From Bugula neritina (lineage: Eukaryota > Bryozoa > Gymnolaemata > Cheilostomatida > Bugulidae), in assembly GCA_964035545.1 (NCBI GenBank), contig OZ037765.1:18532698-18596697 (forward strand): a stretch of DNA of 64,000 nucleotides. Direction: 5' to 3'. Under the pieces are notes generated by a model. That model was not told the origin of the DNA. It did not search any database and worked only from the letters and a program-made list of their open reading frames with translations. This document shows positions 12,502-25,800 of this stretch, piece after piece. How positions within the stretch are numbered: the stretch's first letter is position 1; each line of letters begins with the position of its first letter. A program made the translations under genes and the position numbers.

Positions 12502-12666
12502 TATTGATTAACAATCTGCAATTAAACTTATTAAGAAAAAATCATTCATCAAACAATTTAGAGTTGTCTTTACTTGTATCACAGTTTATTTTTACTACAT
12601 CACAATAGTACATTTATTATTCGCTTCAATCCTGTTCTTCCTGTAACATGGTTGTTAGAATAAAGG
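12502..12666 (+). repeat. 5' LTR of the copia element
   Basis: Matches 16781-16946 along its length with roughly 90% identity by eye, including GAGTTGT, TTGTATCACAGTTTATTTTT and ACATGGTTGTTAGAATAAA. The divergence between the LTRs indicates that the insertion is not recent. Confidence 0.8.
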
Positions 12667-12779
12667 CCTGGCCTCACGATAGTGAGAATTACACGAAATC
12701 TGTGTGACCATTTTCTTGAGTTATCCTCTTGTTTTGACCAGCCACACACTCGTCGGACGAAACACATAATAAATAGTCC

Positions 12780-13677
12780 GTGAATGAGGTACAAACAGCA
12801 GAAAATTGCCAAATAGAAAACCGTGGTAGAAGTGAAATAATTACTGTTGCTAAAATTCTATTGACCAATCAAATGGTACTTATCGTCGATTGTGATCTTT
12901 TGTTCATCGTCATCGTTGTGCACACCCAACAAAGACGGTTTCGTTTTGCAGATAAAAATAGAGCAGCTTATGCAGAACTTGTCTAAGTTTTAGATGACAA
13001 ATCTCTTCTCATAATGAATGATGATACAAATGATGGTAGAAATTTATTAAAAATCGTTAGATCTCATTATGCATCTATAGAAAAACCTCACGTATTAGCT
13101 ATGTATGAGGAGCTAACTACTTTTTGTATGAAAGACGACGAAGATACTGCTGACTACCTCATCAGAGCTGAAACTGCAGCCACTGGGTAACATACTGCTG
13201 CTGAACAGATGAGCGACGACCTTATCATTTCTATGTGCCTTAAAGGCCTACCAGAATCTTTCCGCCCATTCGTAGTGGTTCACACTCAGCTCCATAAAGC
13301 CAAAACCCTCACAGAATTCAAGTCTTCTTTACACAAGTATGCCATATCAGAATCTAACAAATAATCAAGCTCTGATTTATCTGCTCTTGCATCCAGATCT
13401 AGTCCTTCTCTTCATCACTTATCAAGATCTAATTAATTTAACTATAACAATTGTCCTATTGAATGTATGCATTGTGGCAAGAATCACAAATCACAAGATC
13501 GTAGAAACAAATCTAAACTTTCGTAATTTTTGCAAAAGATTGGGACACCTAGAATCTGTTTGTTTTCAGAAAAACAAATATCAAAACACATCTTCATCAG
13601 CTTCTAATTCTGGTAACACTAGCTGTTTTACATTTCCCACTTGCGATCTAGCACTTAACTTTACTCAAAAACAATAA
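12780..13677 (+). pseudogene. copia gag remnant
   Basis: Frames after about 12960 encode gag-like text such as SHYASIEKPHVLAMYEEL and CLKGLPESFRPFVV, interrupted by in-frame stops. Two zinc-knuckle halves, CMHCGKNHK and CKRLGHLESVC, lie in different frames near 13470 and 13530. This is a decayed nucleocapsid region, not a host gene. Confidence 0.75.
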
Positions 13678-15259
13678 AAATTGGACCTACACTCTTAACT
13701 GACTGTGCTGCAACATCTCACATGGTGAATGACAAATCTACAATCACTTACTTTGATCAAACATTCAAACCTGGTAAGTTCTATGTGGAAGTAGCTGGTG
13801 GCACACAATCAAATAAAATCGTCACAGCTAGAAGCGAAGCCACATTCGACATAGTTGATTCCAATGGCCTAACCCAACAACTCAGTCTCAAAAACGCTCT
13901 CCTAGCTCCATCCTTTCCTACCTGTCTCTTCTCAGTGAAAGCAGCCGTAGACAATGGCGCAAAGATATTCTCAAGGAATAGAAACTATATGGCTGCTGGC
14001 AACACTAATTTCAACTTCATAAGGATTGGCAAGCTAGTCTTCTATGAAGATAGTCCTCACATCTCTCATTCCTCTTCAACTAATAATTCTGCTTGTGTAT
14101 CTAAAACCATAAAACAATGGCACATAAACCTTGGCCACATGAATTACACTGACATATGTCAGCTAGCTATTGTCACAACAGGTATGCAAATCCTGCAATC
14201 CACCAAACCCGGCACATGCTCCACATGTCAGGCCAATAAATTGACATGGCAACCTAAATCGCAAGATAAATCCCAGTACATGCTACAAAAGTCTTACAAC
14301 ATTGACACATGGACATAGCAGGTCCTATCTCTCCTATTTCTTGTGAAGGTCACAAATTCATCATCAATTTCATTGACGAGTGTTGAAGCACGATTTTTCT
14401 ATATCCATTACGTTCTAAAGATGAAGCTTCTTCAGCCTTACAAAAGTTTTAGCTGACGTAGCGCCCATAGGCAAAGTCCATGGACTCCACAGTGATAATG
14501 GTAGAGAATACACCAGTCAAGTTTTTCAGAACATTTTCTTTCAACACGGTATAAAATACACCAGCACTGCCCCTCACTCCTCACCAAAATTGAAAGGCAG
14601 AGCGAGCTTGGCGCAGCACCCAGGAAATGGCTTGCTGCCTTATTTCAGACGCCAACTTGCCTAAAAATCTTTAGTCACACGCTATTAACTACTCTCAATA
14701 CTTCCGCAATAGAAGTTATCAACAGCGAATCAAACTAACAGCATATGAATTCTTCACTAAACTCAAACTTGACATGCCAAAAGTTTTTGCTTTTGGCTCT
14801 GAATGTCATTATCTCGATGAATTACGTCATTCTAAACTCTCTCCTCATGGCCTCAAAGGTTATTACCTTGGCATAAACACCAGAAAACAGGGTTACTTCA
14901 TTCTAAACAAAGATAAAAATAAAGTTGTAACTACAAGAAACGCTACTATCTCCAGTCCTCGCCACTCTTCATCACTTCATGAACTGGTGGAAGACAGCAA
15001 TCATCAATCAAATTATCCCTCTAAACCTAATCAGTCTTCTGACGAATTGAACAAACCTACATCCAATCATTCTAAACCTTTCACTGGACAAGAACATCCC
15101 AATCATGAAAACCAATCTCCCGTCTCTAACTCACCTGGATCAGAATCAATTGCTCAATTTAAACCTCCTCGTAAACACCGAATGCCCAAGAAATTCGATG
15201 ATTATCTCCTCACAACATTCATTGACTACGCATATGCAGTCATTTCTGACTTACCCTAG
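13678..15259 (+). pseudogene. copia protease and integrase remnants
   Basis: Protease motif TDCAATSHMVND appears near 13700 (aspartic site). The pre-integrase zinc-binding region, QWHINLGHMNYTDI followed by CSTCQANK, is at about 14115-14235. Integrase-like text continues in shifting frames until about 14650, and the conserved post-catalytic GYYLGI and NKVVTTRN segments occur near 14860-14940. Stops and frameshifts occur throughout. Confidence 0.8.
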
Positions 15260-15329
15260 TCCTATGAGGATGCTGTCACTCCAGTAACTCTGAAAACTGG
15301 AAAGCTTTGCAAAAGGAATATGACACGCC

Positions 15330-16761
15330 AGTTGAAAACAAAACTTGAACAGTCACTCTTTTTCCTTCTAACCGCTCAGGAATCAAAGAGCGATGGGTTT
15401 TTACGCTTAAACGAAGATCCAATGCCAATGAAGTCCTATACAAAGCAAGATATGTAGTCTGTGGTTACTCACAGAAATCTTATATTGACTGCGACTGCAC
15501 ATACTCTCCTACCACAAAGTTCACATCTATTTGCACCATCCTTTAGTTTGCAGCCAACAAAGGTCACCATTTACACCAATTAGATGTCAAGAGATCCTAT
15601 CTCAATGCTCCTATTTATAAAGAAATATATGTCCGGCAACCCTCGGGTTACAAGCAAACTAATCCTTCTATTACTCACCTCACATGCTTTCTAAACAACT
15701 CAGTTTACAGCCCTAAACAAAGTGGTCATAATTGCCACATCTCTCTCACCAACTTTCTCAAGTCAAATGAATTCACACCTAATGATACAGATGCCTGTGT
15801 CTACTAAAAGCAAGAATACAGAACTGACATTATTATCCTCTTTTGGATGGATGACATCATTCTCGCCTACCGTGAGCACGCTCTCATTTTCAAATACAAA
15901 CAACTCCTGAACACAGAGTTTCGTATGGATGATAGAGGCGAACTCCGATTGTTCTTAGGAAGAGACTTCCAACGCACTCAAAATGGTGGATACAGTATAA
16001 GCTAAACTCGATATGCAAATTCAATTCTCTCAAAGTTTAACATGTCTAACTGCAACAAAGTATCCACTACAAATCTCAACCGGCAAAGAGCACCTCTCCC
16101 TTCTAGATTCTTGTAGCGACAAGCAATTGGCAGCTTGATCTATCTCGCCATAGCCACTCGACCAGATATAAGCTGAATATTTTTCACGTTATCCAAGTTT
16201 TTTGATAAACCTGCACCATCTCATGGCAATGTAGTTGCGCGTCTATTTCGCTACATCCAAGGTAGCAATGATTACGCCCTTGTATACGAACCCTACATCA
16301 ACTGGACACTCTCGCTCTACACTGACTCTAACTGGGCTGGTGATGTCACAGACCACCGTTCAACATCTGGTTACGCTGCTATTTTTGGATCAGCCCCAAT
16401 CAGCTGTAAGACACGAAAGCAGGCTACCGTTGCCTTATCCTCATGCGAAGCAAAATATATGTTTCTCACAGATGGTGTTAAAGAAGCTTTTTACCTATGC
16501 CGTTTTCTCACATCTTTTGAACAAGAACTAAGCAATGTTACACCAATCTACTGTGATAATCAGAGAGCCATCGCTATCGCTTCCAATAATGCTAGTCAGC
16601 ACAGCCGTACAAAACACATTGATGTTAAGTACCCTTTCATCCAAGAACAGACATCAATTGAATATTTACATGTATCTGGAACCGACAATTCCACTGACTA
16701 AATGACTAAACCATTAGCAACTCGTAAACATGTCGACGCACTTCGTCTACTAGCTATGCAT
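15330..16761 (+). pseudogene. copia reverse transcriptase and RNase H remnants
   Basis: Reverse transcriptase landmarks include QLDVKRSYLNAPIYKEIYV (near 15580) and the active-site region WMDDIILAY (near 15845), where the usual YVDD has become WMDD. RNase H text such as YTDSNWAGD, RSTSGYAA, ALSSCEAKY and HIDVKYPFI runs from about 16320 to 16700. Several frameshifts separate these blocks. Confidence 0.85.
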
Positions 16762-16780
16762 ATTGCAGATTGAGGGAGCC

Positions 16781-16946
16781 TGTTGATTAACAATCTGCAA
16801 TTAAACTTATTAAAAGACGATCATTCATCAAACAATTTAGAGTTGTTTTTACTTGTATCACAGTTTATTTTTACTACAGTGCTATTATACATTTATCATT
16901 TGCTTCATTCTTGTTCTTCCTGTGACATGGTTGTTAGAATAAAACA
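16781..16946 (+). repeat. 3' LTR of the copia element
   Basis: Begins TGTTGATTAACA after the purine tract GAGGGAGCC and ends near AGAATAAAACA, giving the expected TG...CA termini. It is the better preserved of the two LTRs. Confidence 0.8.
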
Positions 16947-17560
16947 TGTTTCTATTACTCATTAATAATCCTATTCTGATTGCATAATATTACATCATCT
17001 AAGTTACATGATCCCAGAAAAATATTTAACACTCTATTTTGTTATAACAGCACACCAATCAACATGTACACAGGCTGATTTTTTCAGCCGATTTTGTACT
17101 TGTCGGTTTCGCTATTGCTGATTGAAAAATCGGCGATAAATCCAAGCGATTTATTGATTAACTATGTTAATTATATTAAACTATAACAGATAAATAATGT
17201 TATAATGGACTGCTCCAAATTCAACTAATATTTTGTCCATGCATAAATGTAGAATTAATAAGATTCCATATAGTTCTCTGAGCCCAAGTTCTTAAAAATA
17301 GCCAATCACTTCTGATGTGCCTAAGCCCTAAAGGTTTAGTGCTGTTGGAATAATGCTTATCTTGTGCTTCACTGGCAACCTTTTAAATTTTGTCACATGG
17401 GGTTTGCATTTATGAGAAAATTAATGTTATTTTTTATCAATAACATCGATGCCATACTTAAATGACTTGAAGAGCACAAATGAAAAATTACCCAGGTAGT
17501 TAACCTTTATTATTCTGAAAAACTTGTAATCTATTTTTAAATTAGGTTCATTTGAAGGTA
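16947..17560. other. no gene seen; 5' flank of the histone gene
   Basis: No exon or repeat boundary is supported. An AG-containing pyrimidine-poor junction just before 17561 could be a splice acceptor for an upstream untranslated exon of the histone gene, but this is only a possibility. Confidence 0.35.
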
Positions 17561-19407
17561 ATGGTCAGATCAAAAAGGAGCCCTAACAAGTCTAGGGCAT
17601 CTCAGAACAAATCAACATATGGTAAGCATATGCGATTGATATGTTATAGCAATGGACAATTTTCTCATAAACAGTTTTAAGAGTGCCAACAAGCAGATCA
17701 TGTACCTAGCTAGTAGAAATACTTTGAATCCTCGTAAATAGTGTAATACCAATAAAAATAATTTGTACTACAATTAACTTATTTGGTTTTCATTTTAGCA
17801 CCAACTACCCGAAGACGGTTTAGACCAGGAACTAAAGCACTTAAAGAAATCCGGAAGTTTCAAAAGACAACACAGTTGCTAATTAGAAAGTTGCCATTTT
17901 CGCGATTGGTATGTGCTCTAAAATATTTATACCTGAAGAAATTTAATATACTTTGAGGCCTGTTCTCATTAAAGCAGTTTTTAAAAACTGGTGAGATTTG
18001 TAAAACATATTTTGCGGATTTAACTATGCTTGAATACTTGGACATTTTTTAAAAGTTGGCACCCTCGCTTTGGTGTAGCAAGTTGAAAATTATGTGTTTA
18101 TTCATAATCACATGTCTATTTCTTATCAAGACTCGCCATAATTGTAGTTTAAAAAAATGCTACAAAAGTCTTCTACTATCTATTTTCTCACCTATTTCTG
18201 CTTTGTCCTGTTCTTCTACTATCTATATTGAATACAAACGTTTTTTTGAGATGACCGGTTTTAAAAAACAGTGTTTTACAAAAGCATTTCAATGGGAACA
18301 GGTCTTTTTTTTCTCTTTTTGAATGGTTCTTTTTAATAATTAGCTAGCCTAAAGGTGCCATCCCAACATACTTAATGGTTGGATGTACAATTTCTCTTTA
18401 ATTTTTTTTATTTCAACAACTCATTTTAGTTTTTATTTTACAATTTTGCATTTTGACGATAAGCGCTCGCTGCTCAATAACAAAACTTTCAAGATAGTTA
18501 AATATACATTCTAGCTATTACACACTCAAGGTTTGACTTTCTAACAATTGATTTATAACTACTAATGTAAACTACTCTTGGGTTTAAAATGCAGTTTAAA
18601 AATTACTACTATAAAGACTTTTTATTTCGTTGTTCATAAGTGTTACAACCTCATGCAACAGTTGTTCTATTAAATATGAAAAAAAAGTTTCAGAATAAGA
18701 TTTAATACGCATTTTTTTTCTTTTCATCTGCTGAATTTTGCCAGTTCCTACTTTGTGTACTAATTTTAATATGTTGATAATTCTTTTTTTTTATTTCCAT
18801 TTTATCTTAAAGACTTCCAAATGTTGTTACACTCATCGTTGTAAATTTTTTAACTTGACCAACATGCTAGACAAGCCTGACTTTATGTAAGCAATGCCAC
18901 AATGCTGATATGAAATATTTTTAGGTAAGAGAAATAGCCATGCAGCAAACAGGAATACACTATTTGTGGAATGCTACTGCCATAATGGCACTGCAGGAGG
19001 TTTGTAATTGTGATTTTATCGAACTTCACTACTTTTTTGTGCAACCCTTTTCAGCAGTTTTTAGTCAAGTTAGCTTAAGGAATATTTTACATTTCCTGCA
19101 ATAAAATTGTTAATCTTGTCGTCTTGTTGCCACATCTTCAGCTGGCAGGAGTTTTTCAGCTTCACCGATTTAAACAGAAGCTTTTAATTTGATTTAGAGT
19201 AACTACTAAGTACTTTGCGAGTCAACTGAAACTCGCTGAAACATTGCTCAAAATGCCTCTAGTTCTTCAGTCTAACCTTTTCAGGCAGCAGAAAGCTATT
19301 TGGTGAGCTTATTTCAAGATGCAAATATGTGTGCCATCCATGCAAAGAGGGTGACAATAATGGTTAAAGATCTACAGCTTACTCAAAGAATAAGGAACAT
19401 TTTATAG
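17561..19407 (+). CDS. CENPA: candidate centromeric histone H3 (CENP-A/CenH3), 122 residues
   Basis: Exons 17561-17621, 17799-17908, 18925-18999 and 19285-19407 join in frame at GT-AG sites to give 122 residues. The histone fold is clear: [53 protein letters not shown], then [14 protein letters not shown]. Differences from canonical H3 match CENP-A hallmarks: a short unrelated N-terminal tail without the K4, K9 or K27 contexts; LPFSRL in place of LPFQRL; loop 1 ([11 protein letters not shown]) one residue longer; tryptophan where H3 has phenylalanine; and a C-terminus ending RIRNIL. CenH3 replaces H3 in centromeric nucleosomes and sets kinetochore position. Introns and a single copy also differ from replication-dependent H3 genes. 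A divergent non-centromeric H3 variant remains possible. The gene runs towards epsinR, with 441 bases between their stop codons. Confidence 0.82.
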
Positions 19408-19848
19408 TATATATATTTATATGTTTATGGTTGTAAATAGCTTTTTACGTAAGTTTTATCTATATTCATACAAAATAATAATCCGCATCTTTCATAAATA
19501 TTTTTATTTAATATATTTAGAATAATTGAAACTATTGTAGTCCATCAATATGTTGAACTGATATGTAAATGAATGAAACATTTGATAACATATTCAATAA
19601 TGTGGAATTATCATTAAGTATGCAAGAGCATGACGAAAAATACAAAAAATTGTGTATATAAAATATTAACAGGTTATTATTATTGGAAACTAATTAACTT
19701 GCATTTCTATGGGACAATATAGCAAAATTTAAAATTGCAAGTAAATACATGTATTATAAGATATATAATCTAGCATAGCTGATTAGTGAATATAAATTAA
19801 TAAAAATTGCGGAAAATAAGTTAGGAGTCAAGAGTGTTGGAACAGAAT
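19408..19848. other. shared 3' flank of the histone and epsinR genes
   Basis: AT-rich DNA between two convergent stop codons. No further gene is seen; the 3' UTRs of both transcripts must lie here and may overlap. Confidence 0.6.
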
Positions 19849-22800
19849 TTATTTGAATGACCCAAGACCAGCAAAGGCACTGTCAGCTCTCTGCTGCATG
19901 ACTTGTTGGTGAGGTGTTGGTTGTCTGGGAGTCTGAGAATATGTCTGGCCAGACATTCCTATTAAAAATTAGTAATATAATTGAACTATTTTCAATGGCA
20001 ACTTGATCCCAATGCCTGTTTTCCAAGATCTAACACAAAATGTTCTGGTTCATTTAATGTCAATGTATATGCTAAAAATACTGTCTTCTAATACATCCTC
20101 CAAAACTGACTTAGGAACAAGCAAGTCATTTACTAAATAATCATAACAATACCTTGTGCATTTTGAAATGGGAAATTTATAAGGTGCATATACAATATTA
20201 CAAATTGCGCACAATTTAAGCGAATTTCATTTTTTTGTAATTTTCAAAATGTGAGAATTTGGTATTTAAAAGAAAATTCAACTTCGAATAATTACCGTTG
20301 CAAGTTGGCACAACAGAAATGCAATGGCATTAGTAAACATTTACATACTTTTAGAAGGAAGAAACAAACCCTCTATGTTTGACATATATTATGTGGATAA
20401 TTACAGCAAATATGGGGTTTTCAATTTTTGTCAATAATTCTTTAACAAAAACCATAAAATGTTAATATTGATAACATATACAAGCAAGTTAATTTATATA
20501 GTCACAGCTTCATAACACACTCATAGTCTTAGCATTTCAATGCTATTTGAATTTCGTTCAACTAAATAATATTGGCACTGAAATTATATGTTGGTGATCT
20601 ACAAGCAAAATACTCTCTGCTGATTTAACAAGGTAGGTCATGTAACTCACTGTTAGCTGATTACAGATTCAAACCAGTAAATTGTTTTGGCCATATATCT
20701 ACATCAAGTAGTTGTATAAAACAGACTATAATTGCTTGGTCAGCAGTATTGCTACTTTTTAGTGGGGATACGAAAGCATATAACGACATACCCATCATGG
20801 GCATTCCCATAGACGCTGTGCCAATCATTTGAGGTTGCATCATGCCCATTTGTGCAGACATAGGCTGCTGAGACATCATATTCATCTGCCCACCACCCAT
20901 CATGGGTGTCTGCATTCTGACTTGCATCATGGGCTGCTGTACTTGGGGAGTCATGCCTCCAGGACTCACTACTCGTACAGGGCTACCTACAAGTTCAAAC
21001 AGACTAGGTGTATAACAGCTTACCAAGTATATTAGATAGCTGCTGCAACATACACAACATGTTACATCTTGCCAGTGACAATATATTATAGAATAATTAT
21101 TGTAGGAAAACGAATAATTCTCAGTTAAAGTAGTAAGGCATACTCACTAGCAAGTTGATTCATACTGGGAGCAACTGGCTTTTGTTGGGACCGGCCCAGA
21201 TTATCCAAATCAATGTTCACCTTGCCACCTGTGTTGTTCCACGTAGATCCCATTTGCTATCGAAAACAACAGTCTAAATTAGAACCTCTATTTGTCGTAA
21301 AAATTGACAGTTTGACCAAATGAATGCTAAAGAAAGACTCACTGGTGCAATGGATTGCAACTGAGACACTGGGGTTGCTGAGTGCATATTTGGCTGCATT
21401 GACATGGCAGAATTATTTAGGTGCATGTACGGCTGGGTCATGCCCATATTTCCAGCCATCATATTGTTGTTTCCAGTATTAGGCATCATCATACCACTCG
21501 GCATCATCATACCACTTGTTATATTACCTGATGACATCATACCACTTGATGACATCATGCCACCTGATGACATCATATTATTTGATGACATCATACCACT
21601 TGATGACATCGCACTATTTGATGACATCATACCACTTGATGACATCATGCCACCTGATGGCATCATATTGTTTGATGACATCATACCACTTGATGACATC
21701 ATATTATTTGATGGCTGTAAAGACTGCTGGGAATTAACGGTTGTAGGCATTCCTGCCATCAAGCTGTCTACACCACCGGTATTGACAGGGGTAGAAAATA
21801 GATCAGTACCCATAAGTATACCGCCAGTATTGGAAGGTTGTTGTGTCATGGAATTTGATGTTGAGCCCTGTAATAACAAATAAATTAGAAATTACCAATA
21901 CATTTATTTTTACCCACTGATAACTTTTAGTAGATTCAATAACTATACAAATCATATACATTCATATTTCCATTTTGAATATGCATGTTTAGAAAAGCCG
22001 GACTTAAGCTGCAGAGCTCACCCCCAATGATAGCCCTTCAAGGTCATCTAACAAGTTTCCTGGAGGTTTATTGGCTGGCTGAGAGGGTGCAGAAGGCGAT
22101 AATGCTGTAGGGCTGTTTGCACCTGATGGTGGTGAAGGAAAACTAGCAGCAGAAAACTCTGCAAACTCCCCTTGTCTACGGAAAATAAGAAGAGATCAAC
22201 ATATAGCAACGTATTTTAAATCAAAAGAAAAATATACATAATGTAGCAACACTTGATAGTACATATGCAAGGTGTAGTTATTCCTTGTTATTCATAAATT
22301 CTGTCTAATTCCACCAAAAAAAGTATGAAAACTGGCTTTCTTAAAATTATGAACTGCTGGGGTAACACTATTGAATCATGTTGATTCATTTAACTTTTCA
22401 AAGAAAATAAAACTGTTAACCTTTATTTTTATTTCTTACAACTTCCAATTTGTACAGAGTATTTCTGGTACATTGGCAGTTGAATACTTTATCCATATAC
22501 TACTGTCTTACATTACAGCACTCTGTACATTTGTACAATCTACTCATAGCATGACTTTAGTATCCTAACACGTTGCATGCAGTTAAACATTGTGCAGAAC
22601 TCACTGAGTGGCGGAGGTATCTTCACCAAACTTTGAGAAATCCGCAAATTCTTCATCTACAACAATAAAACAAAATAAAAGCAACTTGTAAAAACACATG
22701 GTGCTATTATGAGGAGTTTCAGATGGTTATTTCAAACTCATTACTTTATGATTGATTTATACATATGGAAACTCAAGATGTTGACTAACAATCTTCACTG

Positions 22801-25800
22801 TCCATCTACCAACCTGGTTTATTAGTTGTGTGTTTCCTAGTAGCACCATTATCCCTAGACGAACCCCGAGGATTAAAATCATCGTCGTCGTCATCATCTT
22901 CAAATTTTCTAGACTGAATAAAAATGTAAAAGTTAGACTGAGACTAAGGAAAGACTTCTGAAAAATGGATAGTTTCGATATTACTTGTGGAGAAAACGTA
23001 CGTTTTTAGAGTATGTGTGGGATGGACTTCGTTCATGACCACGAGAGCCATTGCTAACATTGTCAAAATCGTCTCGGTATCCTCTGCTGTCATATGGACT
23101 TCTCTTGCTATTGTATTCAAAGTCATCGTGAAAATCGTCACCTCTGCAAATATATGATTGCAATGCAGGAGGTGACAGCTGTGTTTGAAGCACACAACAT
23201 TTTATGCAGCAAGTTTTCATGGGCCAATATCAGTTCAACCTTTTGCTAGTTTGTGAACTAATGAACGGCTTTCTAATACTTATTCATTGATTTCAAGTTT
23301 TGAGAGTTGTTTGCACATTGATTTGACAAATGTATTATATTGAATACCAAATATTACACATACAAGTACAGCCATAATTCAATGCAGTGAGCTAATTCTT
23401 TAACAAGGCGGGGTCCATCGAATTACAGGTTTGCAGATTACTACAATGCATGAGAAAATAACGACTTATTCTCAGAGCTGCTTACATTGTGTTTGGACCG
23501 AAAAATAAAGCTTATGAAGAATTTCAGTTAAATTTTACCATTATAAGTGCAACTCTAGCACCATTTGAATTTGAGAACATCTGGCGCTAAGCTAAAAAAT
23601 TATAATTTGGTATTGGAGTATGTACTGGGTTTAGCAGCATTAATAATTTAGTTGGCCAGTATTAGACCTAGTCAACAACATATTCATTTTATATATATAT
23701 GAAACTAGCAGGTATTTAGTTAAAAATAACGTAATGTGACCATATAAACCAAGTGAAAATGTTAGCCACCATCATCCTAGCACCTAGTACATTCAGATCT
23801 CAGACACTGTGACAGACATATACAAGGAAAGTCTGCAAAATTTTATTTCCAACAAACTGCAGTGTTTGAACTTGTAACGTTGAGCAAGGAGGCACTGCAT
23901 GTGCTGCCTATGATTGTTACCAAGCTGACTGACTGCACCCTGAGTACACCAGTAGGCGGGGGGAGGGGGTGGCAGCACCTACCCGTATCCATCAGGACCA
24001 CCAGTCTCGTAATTCTTCTTACGGCTGTTCCACAAGTCCTTAACAGTACTAGTCACTTTGTCTAACGCCTGCTCAGCGGGGTTCATTCTCCGGTTTCTTG
24101 GACTCTCAAAGTCGTCTATGTCCTCCATTCTAGAGCGGCGGGATGACCCTCCGCCCCCTCCATGTCCACCATAACCATAGTCATCTACTAAACATATTCA
24201 CAAGCATATTGCCAAAACCTTTGTATAAATTTAGAGCCTCAACTCACAGAATTCAAGCATAAATTTGCTAAATATATCGGTGTACAGCAAGCACTTGCAG
24301 CTAAAACATTTCCACCCTATTTTTAAAGCATAGTCACTTGAAGTTTAGCAAAAATTAGAATACAGTTGCAGCCACCCTGATGCAGAGGCAGTCAATACAA
24401 TGAGCACACTACTTACCGTATCCACCAGATACCCCCACATATTTATCTCTCAGTTTTTTTGCTTTTTTTCTTTCTTCTCTTAATCTGTCATCATCACTAA
24501 GAATATCCAGTATTTCTTTAGCTTTTGTTCTAACTAAAATTATTCAAAATGAATTGTACACAATATTTAAATAAAAAGGAAAAATCCCTGAAAAAATGCT
24601 TGTGTAGTAGGCCTATGTAAGTGATAAACATACACAATATCCATGCATTTTAATATTACTTAAAAAATCAACAAATTTTGTCCAATTTATATCGAAAAAC
24701 TAATGAAACTTTAAGCTTCGTTCATAGATTAAATGAATTTTAGATAAAAATTCAAACACAAAGTTTCAGTTGATTTTTTCAAAATACGTTTATTAGAAGT
24801 AATTATCTAACAAACATGGCTAATTGTACAGCTGCAAGTATTTCCACAAATCTGAATACCTAATGTAGTTTAGTGTACTATCCACATACGTACCATTTCA
24901 GAACACAAGTTACACCACACCGACAGCAAAAAACCTACCAGCTACACTTGGTTTCTAAATCAAAAAGATCCACTATCATTTACCATTAGCTGTGCACACC
25001 TCCACTAACTCACCATTAATTCCCTGGTCACGATTATGTTCATCTGTGAATGTATAAGACTCGAGTTGTCTCATGTCATACGTGTGCTCTCTGGCAGCTG
25101 ACACCACTCTCTCTGAGCCATTCCTCATCAAATGAGCAAGCAGCAGCAATGACTACAACACAATACTTGTCAGCACTCTACAGTGAGTCTACTGCACTAC
25201 CCAGCTAACAACACTCCAGTACTTTAGTAAAGGGCATGTTTAAAGGTGAGTTTTGCTGAAGAAATGCCTACAGAATAACTTTGCCCATGATAGATAACCT
25301 TAGCCATGGCCCAAACTAAATATGCAAATAATCAAAAACACATTTTAAAACGGTAGATAAAAGAAATGGAATTTCTAGTTACAGCCTGCATATAAAACAG
25401 TATGTAGGTTACTATGATCAAACAGAACACAGCTTTTGACTATTGTGATGACTACTACACACTGATAAGATGAGATATGAAACCAGTAAACAGTGCTGCT
25501 ATTATCATTGCATTGGTGGGCTGATATGCACTGATATACACATTAGCTGTTGTCATATTCCTTATTCAGATTGAAAATTTGTGTCAACTAATTCCAAAAA
25601 AGCAGTAGGCCTTTCTTTCACTATCGTAGGAGAGACCCACACAACAGAAGACTACACAATAACAGGGTTGACTTACTTTATACACTCTCCGCCAGTCTCT
25701 TCTATTCTCATGCAGCATTCTCTTCCACAGCATGCCCATTATCTCAGGAAATGCTTCATAACTGTTTGTAAGTTGAGCAATTTCAGACATAAGAGAGCCA

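Larger units (their letters stand above)
12502..16946 (+). mobile_element. degenerate Ty1/copia LTR retrotransposon
   Basis: Two direct repeats of about 165 bp, at 12502-12666 and 16781-16946, enclose remnants of gag, protease, integrase, reverse transcriptase and RNase H in the copia order (integrase before reverse transcriptase). The right repeat starts TGTTGATTAACA immediately after a purine-rich tract, GAGGGAGCC. The left repeat has lost the opening TG. The internal region is broken by many stops and frameshifts, so the copy cannot move by itself. Target duplications were not clear. Confidence 0.9.

Noticed and set aside
17561-19407. Canonical replication-dependent histone H3
   Set aside because: The tail, loop 1 length, core substitutions and introns do not fit canonical H3.
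21404-21883. A 159-codon and a 73-codon plus-strand frame
   Set aside because: Antisense shadows of the epsinR exon 10 repeat, kept open by the 18-bp periodicity.
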